This document shows, one piece after another, positions 61,518 to 64,000 of a stretch of 64,000 nt of DNA. The stretch is from assembly GCF_036884255.1 (NCBI RefSeq), contig NZ_CP145605.1, positions 216,501 to 280,500 on the forward strand. Direction: 5' to 3'. The position numbers and the translations under genes are program-made. Origin of the DNA: Paenibacillus tundrae. Its GTDB lineage: Bacteria > Bacillota > Bacilli > Paenibacillales > Paenibacillaceae. Position 1 is the first letter of the stretch. Each line of letters starts with the position of its first letter. The notes under the pieces are model-generated. The model was not told where the DNA came from, made no database searches, and saw only the letters and a list, made by a program, of their open reading frames with translations.

Positions 61518-64000
61518 AATTGAAACCTCAATGGAACAAAAGAGAGAGCTACTCAAAGCGCTTTTGCAAAAGAAAGGGGAGAAGAAGTACTTCCCACTTT
61601 CATATACACAGCAGCGAATCTGGTTCATACATCAATTCGACCCTGTGAATGTCGGTTATAACATTTCATTAAACTGGCGTATTCGTGGTTCATTGGATTG
61701 GCAGGTGCTTGAGCAGTGTTTTCAGGTGATTGTGGATCGCCATGATTCGCTCCGTGCTACGTTTCACAATATGAATGGTCAAGTCGTTCAATCGATTCAG
61801 CCTCAGCTGCAGTTCAAGTTGGAACGATTATCTCTAGATAAGGAACAAGAGATGGAACAGGCTATCATGGAGCGTGTGGAGCAGGAGAAGAATCGTGTCT
61901 TCGATCTTGGACAAGGTCCGTTGTTCAGGGCTGCTGTTCTCCCGGTTGGCGAGAATGATTATGTACTACTCGTCAATATGCATCACATCATATCCGATGG
62001 CTGGTCGATCCGTCTGTTGTCCGAGGAGTTAACAACGCTGTACTCCGCGATGGCAAAGGGAAGTTCGTATACACTTGCACCGCTCGATATCAAATACAGT
62101 GATTATGTGGTCTGGCAACGAGACTGGCTACAGAGTGAGCAGGCAAGTGAACAGCTGCAGTTCTGGAAGGAGCGGTTAGACGGTGTACAGATGTTGCAGC
62201 TTCCAACTGACTTCCCTCGCCCTTCTGTGCAGACGTATCGGGGAGATCATGCTAGATTTAGCCTGTCATCTACATTGGAGAGGTCTCTCCAGCACTACAG
62301 TCGTGAGCACAAAGTGACACTCTACATGATTTTTCTATCTGCGTTCAAAACCCTAATATACCGTTACAGCCAGCAGGAAGACATTGCTGTAGGTACACCT
62401 ATTGCCAATCGGGTACGACAGGAAGTCACACCTCTCATTGGATCGTTTGTGAATACACTCGTTATGCGAACGCGGCTTCAGGGAAACACAAGTTTTGCTG
62501 AAGTGGTGCAGCAAGTGAAGAACGAGGCAATGTTAGCTTACAAAAATCAGGATTTACCGTTCGAGAAGCTGGTTGAGGAGCTTCATCCCGATCGAGATCC
62601 GGGTGTATCTCCACTGTTTCAAGTGTTGTTCACGATGGAAGAGAACGATGATGTCACTCTACAGTTGGATACGCTTGAGGTGGGTGCAATAGAGGTGAAT
62701 TGGAGAACGTCTTTGTTTGATCTGTCACTGACGATGGAGCAGAATCAGGACGGACTTCGTGGCTTATTCGAATATAATACCGACCTGTTTCATGAGGAAA
62801 CGGTGGCCCGCATGGTAGGTCATTTCCAGCGACTTCTGGAACAGGCTATGGCTAATCCAGAGCAGACGTTGGATCAGTTTGAGCTATTGTCTGCCCCAGA
62901 ACGCCAGCAGCTACTGGTCAATTGGAATGAGACGGATCAAGCCTATGACTGGAGCTGTCTTGTGCACCAGCTGGTAGAAGAGCAAGCGGCTAAAGCACCC
63001 GAAGCACTCGCTGCAACGGACAAGGATCGGCAGATCACGTATGGTGAGCTAAATGAACGGGCGAATGTCTTGGCGCACACTCTCCGTAATCGGGGTGCAC
63101 GTCCGGGGAGTTATGTAGGAGTCTGCACGGATCGTTCCGTTGACTGGTTAGTTGGCATGCTTGGGGTGTTCAAATCAGGAGCCTGCTATGTGCCGCTAGA
63201 TCCGACCTATCCTGAGGAACGACTGGTTTATATGATGGCGGATGCAAACGTCCCGCTGTTGGTGACCCATTCGCAAGTGCTGACCCGGTTAACCGTAGAG
63301 CCATCGGTTGAGGTGCTCTGTTTGGATCAGGAATCGGAATGGGGGATATTGGATAGCGGCGAGAACGGTGAAATCAGTGAGAACAGTAAGAACAGTAAGA
63401 ACAGTGAGTACAGAGCTAATCCGGAGCCGTGGGCAACCGCGCAAGATCCAGCCTATGTGATCTATACGTCGGGTTCTACAGGACAGCCTAAGGGCGCAAT
63501 CCTTCGTCATCAAGGCTTGCTGAACGTTGTTTTGTGGCACCAGGGTCGGTTTGGGACAAGCCCGGCAGACCGCGGTGCTCAGATCGCGCGGATGGGCTTT
63601 GACGCTTCCTTGCTGGAAACCTGGCCGCTGCTCTGCTCCGGAGGCAGTGTGCACCTGATGGAGCAAGAGATCGTGCTGAACCCCGAGGGATTGCAACACT
63701 GGTTGCTGGATCACCAGATCACCTTGAGCTGCTTCCTGCCTCCAGTGGTCGCAGAGCAGTTGCTGCCGCTGACCTGGCCGCAGGATAGGGCATTGCGAGC
63801 ACTGCTCGCAGGGGGTGAACGACTGCAAATGCGTCCACCAGCGCATCTCACCTTTGATTACGTGAATATCTATGGGCCAACGGAATGTACGATTCTCAGC
63901 ACTGTTTCTACGGTGGAGGCGGAGGATGGTAGCTTCACCCCTCCATCGATTGGTGGAGCACTTCCGAATACACAATTGTACGTATTGGATGCCCACCAGA
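61510..64000 (+). CDS. NRPS: C-A module, runs off window (partial)
   Basis: Second synthetase, first 830 residues seen. The N-terminus MDKIETSMEQKRELLKALLQ is helical and could accept the preceding protein's C-terminal helix. A complete C domain follows, with canonical HHIISDGW (His158, His159, Asp163, Gly164), then an A domain that is cut off. A3 is VIYTSGSTGQPKG. The visible pocket positions read DALFLGIIL plus an unseen lysine, suggesting a hydrophobic residue; I have no confident match. Start is TTG at 61510, overlapping the previous gene by eight bases, with GGAGG about nine bases before. A tandem 9-base repeat at 63364-63408 lengthens a loop before the A3 motif. Confidence 0.93.
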   Translation, partial: MDKIETSMEQKRELLKALLQKKGEKKYFPLSYTQQRIWFIHQFDPVNVGYNISLNWRIRGSLDWQVLEQCFQVIVDRHDSLRATFHNMNGQVVQSIQPQLQFKLERLSLDKEQEMEQAIMERVEQEKNRVFDLGQGPLFRAAVLPVGENDYVLLVNMHHIISDGWSIRLLSEELTTLYSAMAKGSSYTLAPLDIKYSDYVVWQRDWLQSEQASEQLQFWKERLDGVQMLQLPTDFPRPSVQTYRGDHARFSLSSTLERSLQHYSREHKVTLYMIFLSAFKTLIYRYSQQEDIAVGTPIANRVRQEVTPLIGSFVNTLVMRTRLQGNTSFAEVVQQVKNEAMLAYKNQDLPFEKLVEELHPDRDPGVSPLFQVLFTMEENDDVTLQLDTLEVGAIEVNWRTSLFDLSLTMEQNQDGLRGLFEYNTDLFHEETVARMVGHFQRLLEQAMANPEQTLDQFELLSAPERQQLLVNWNETDQAYDWSCLVHQLVEEQAAKAPEALAATDKDRQITYGELNERANVLAHTLRNRGARPGSYVGVCTDRSVDWLVGMLGVFKSGACYVPLDPTYPEERLVYMMADANVPLLVTHSQVLTRLTVEPSVEVLCLDQESEWGILDSGENGEISENSKNSKNSEYRANPEPWATAQDPAYVIYTSGSTGQPKGAILRHQGLLNVVLWHQGRFGTSPADRGAQIARMGFDASLLETWPLLCSGGSVHLMEQEIVLNPEGLQHWLLDHQITLSCFLPPVVAEQLLPLTWPQDRALRALLAGGERLQMRPPAHLTFDYVNIYGPTECTILSTVSTVEAEDGSFTPPSIGGALPNTQLYVLDAHQ
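63364..63408 (+). repeat. Five 9-bp tandem units inside NRPS A domain
   Basis: Units AACGGTGAA, ATCAGTGAG, AACAGTAAG, AACAGTAAG and AACAGTGAG follow one another in frame and encode a NGEISENSKNSKNSE stretch in a loop ahead of the A3 motif. In-frame units avoid frameshift; copy number may vary between strains. Confidence 0.8.

Noticed and set aside
63289..63996. 235-codon minus-strand frame at the right edge
   Set aside because: Antisense to the NRPS adenylation domain, whose motifs are unmistakable; ends in low-complexity TVLTVLTVLT-type repeats caused by the 9-bp tandem units.

Overview
The window looks like a chromosomal segment of a low-to-mid GC Gram-positive, most likely a Paenibacillus. 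I infer this from strong AGGAGG-type ribosome binding sites with frequent TTG/GTG starts, a pspA-ydjGHI operon and a ywqA/ywqB-like helicase pair of Bacillus type, a bacilliredoxin, CcpA-type cre sites, many glycosidases with AraC regulators, and a modular NRPS. The genus is inference from content, not a database match. I saw no rRNA, tRNA, CRISPR or complete insertion sequence.

Layout, left to right. (1) 1-3.9 kb: a GH38 alpha-mannosidase, cut by the window edge, divergent from an AraC regulator. (2) 3.9-9.2 kb, minus strand: PrpR-like regulator, KdgT-type permease, DUF1537 acid-sugar kinase and PdxA2 dehydrogenase, together a four-carbon acid-sugar (D-threonate-type) pathway. (3) 9.4-13.7 kb: membrane-stress operon pspA-ydjG-ydjH-ydjI behind an ECF-sigma-type promoter. 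(4) 13.7-15.2 kb: a UPF0291 gene and a ring-cleaving dioxygenase, each preceded by an MhqR-like operator. (5) 15.2-23.3 kb: LtrA-family membrane protein, a domain-permuted GH3 glucosidase and several small genes, including a membrane-anchored bacilliredoxin. (6) 23.3-25.7 kb: GH4 alpha-galactosidase and a divergent AraC regulator. (7) 25.7-31.1 kb: a cobalamin riboswitch with a terminator, controlling a five-gene NikABCDE/Cnt-type importer, probably for cobalt. (8) 31.2-33.8 kb, minus: uridine kinase, then a DUF4179 anti-sigma-like gene and its ECF sigma factor. (9) 34.0-39.6 kb: beta-glucoside PTS operon (LicT-type antiterminator, EIIBCA, GH1 phospho-beta-glucosidase) with two RAT/terminator switches and a second KdgT-type permease at its end. 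(10) 39.6-49.0 kb: DJ-1/PfpI protein, TetR regulator, secreted coiled-coil protein, SNF2 helicase with SWIM-finger partner, EEP-family phosphodiesterase and soluble chemoreceptor. (11) 49.1-53.9 kb: GH105-type hydrolase with a cre site, then an ArsR-type regulator and MFS exporter. (12) 54.2-64.0 kb: lysine 2,3-aminomutase followed by two NRPS genes, the second running off the window.

The two signals that ordinary genes do not explain best are these. First, a pair of related 194-232 bp elements at 15197-15428 and 51861-52054 has about 30-bp terminal inverted repeats, a conserved internal hairpin and, at the second copy, an exact 8-bp flanking duplication. That is the signature of a non-autonomous mobile element (MITE) lodged in gene leaders. 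Second, the right edge opens a biosynthetic cluster in which a beta-lysine-forming aminomutase sits directly before an NRPS. Its first module carries only the rear part of a condensation domain and an unusual adenylation pocket, and its second module reads as glycine-specific.

All domain, motif and pocket assignments were made by eye. No alignment, HMM or folding program was run.
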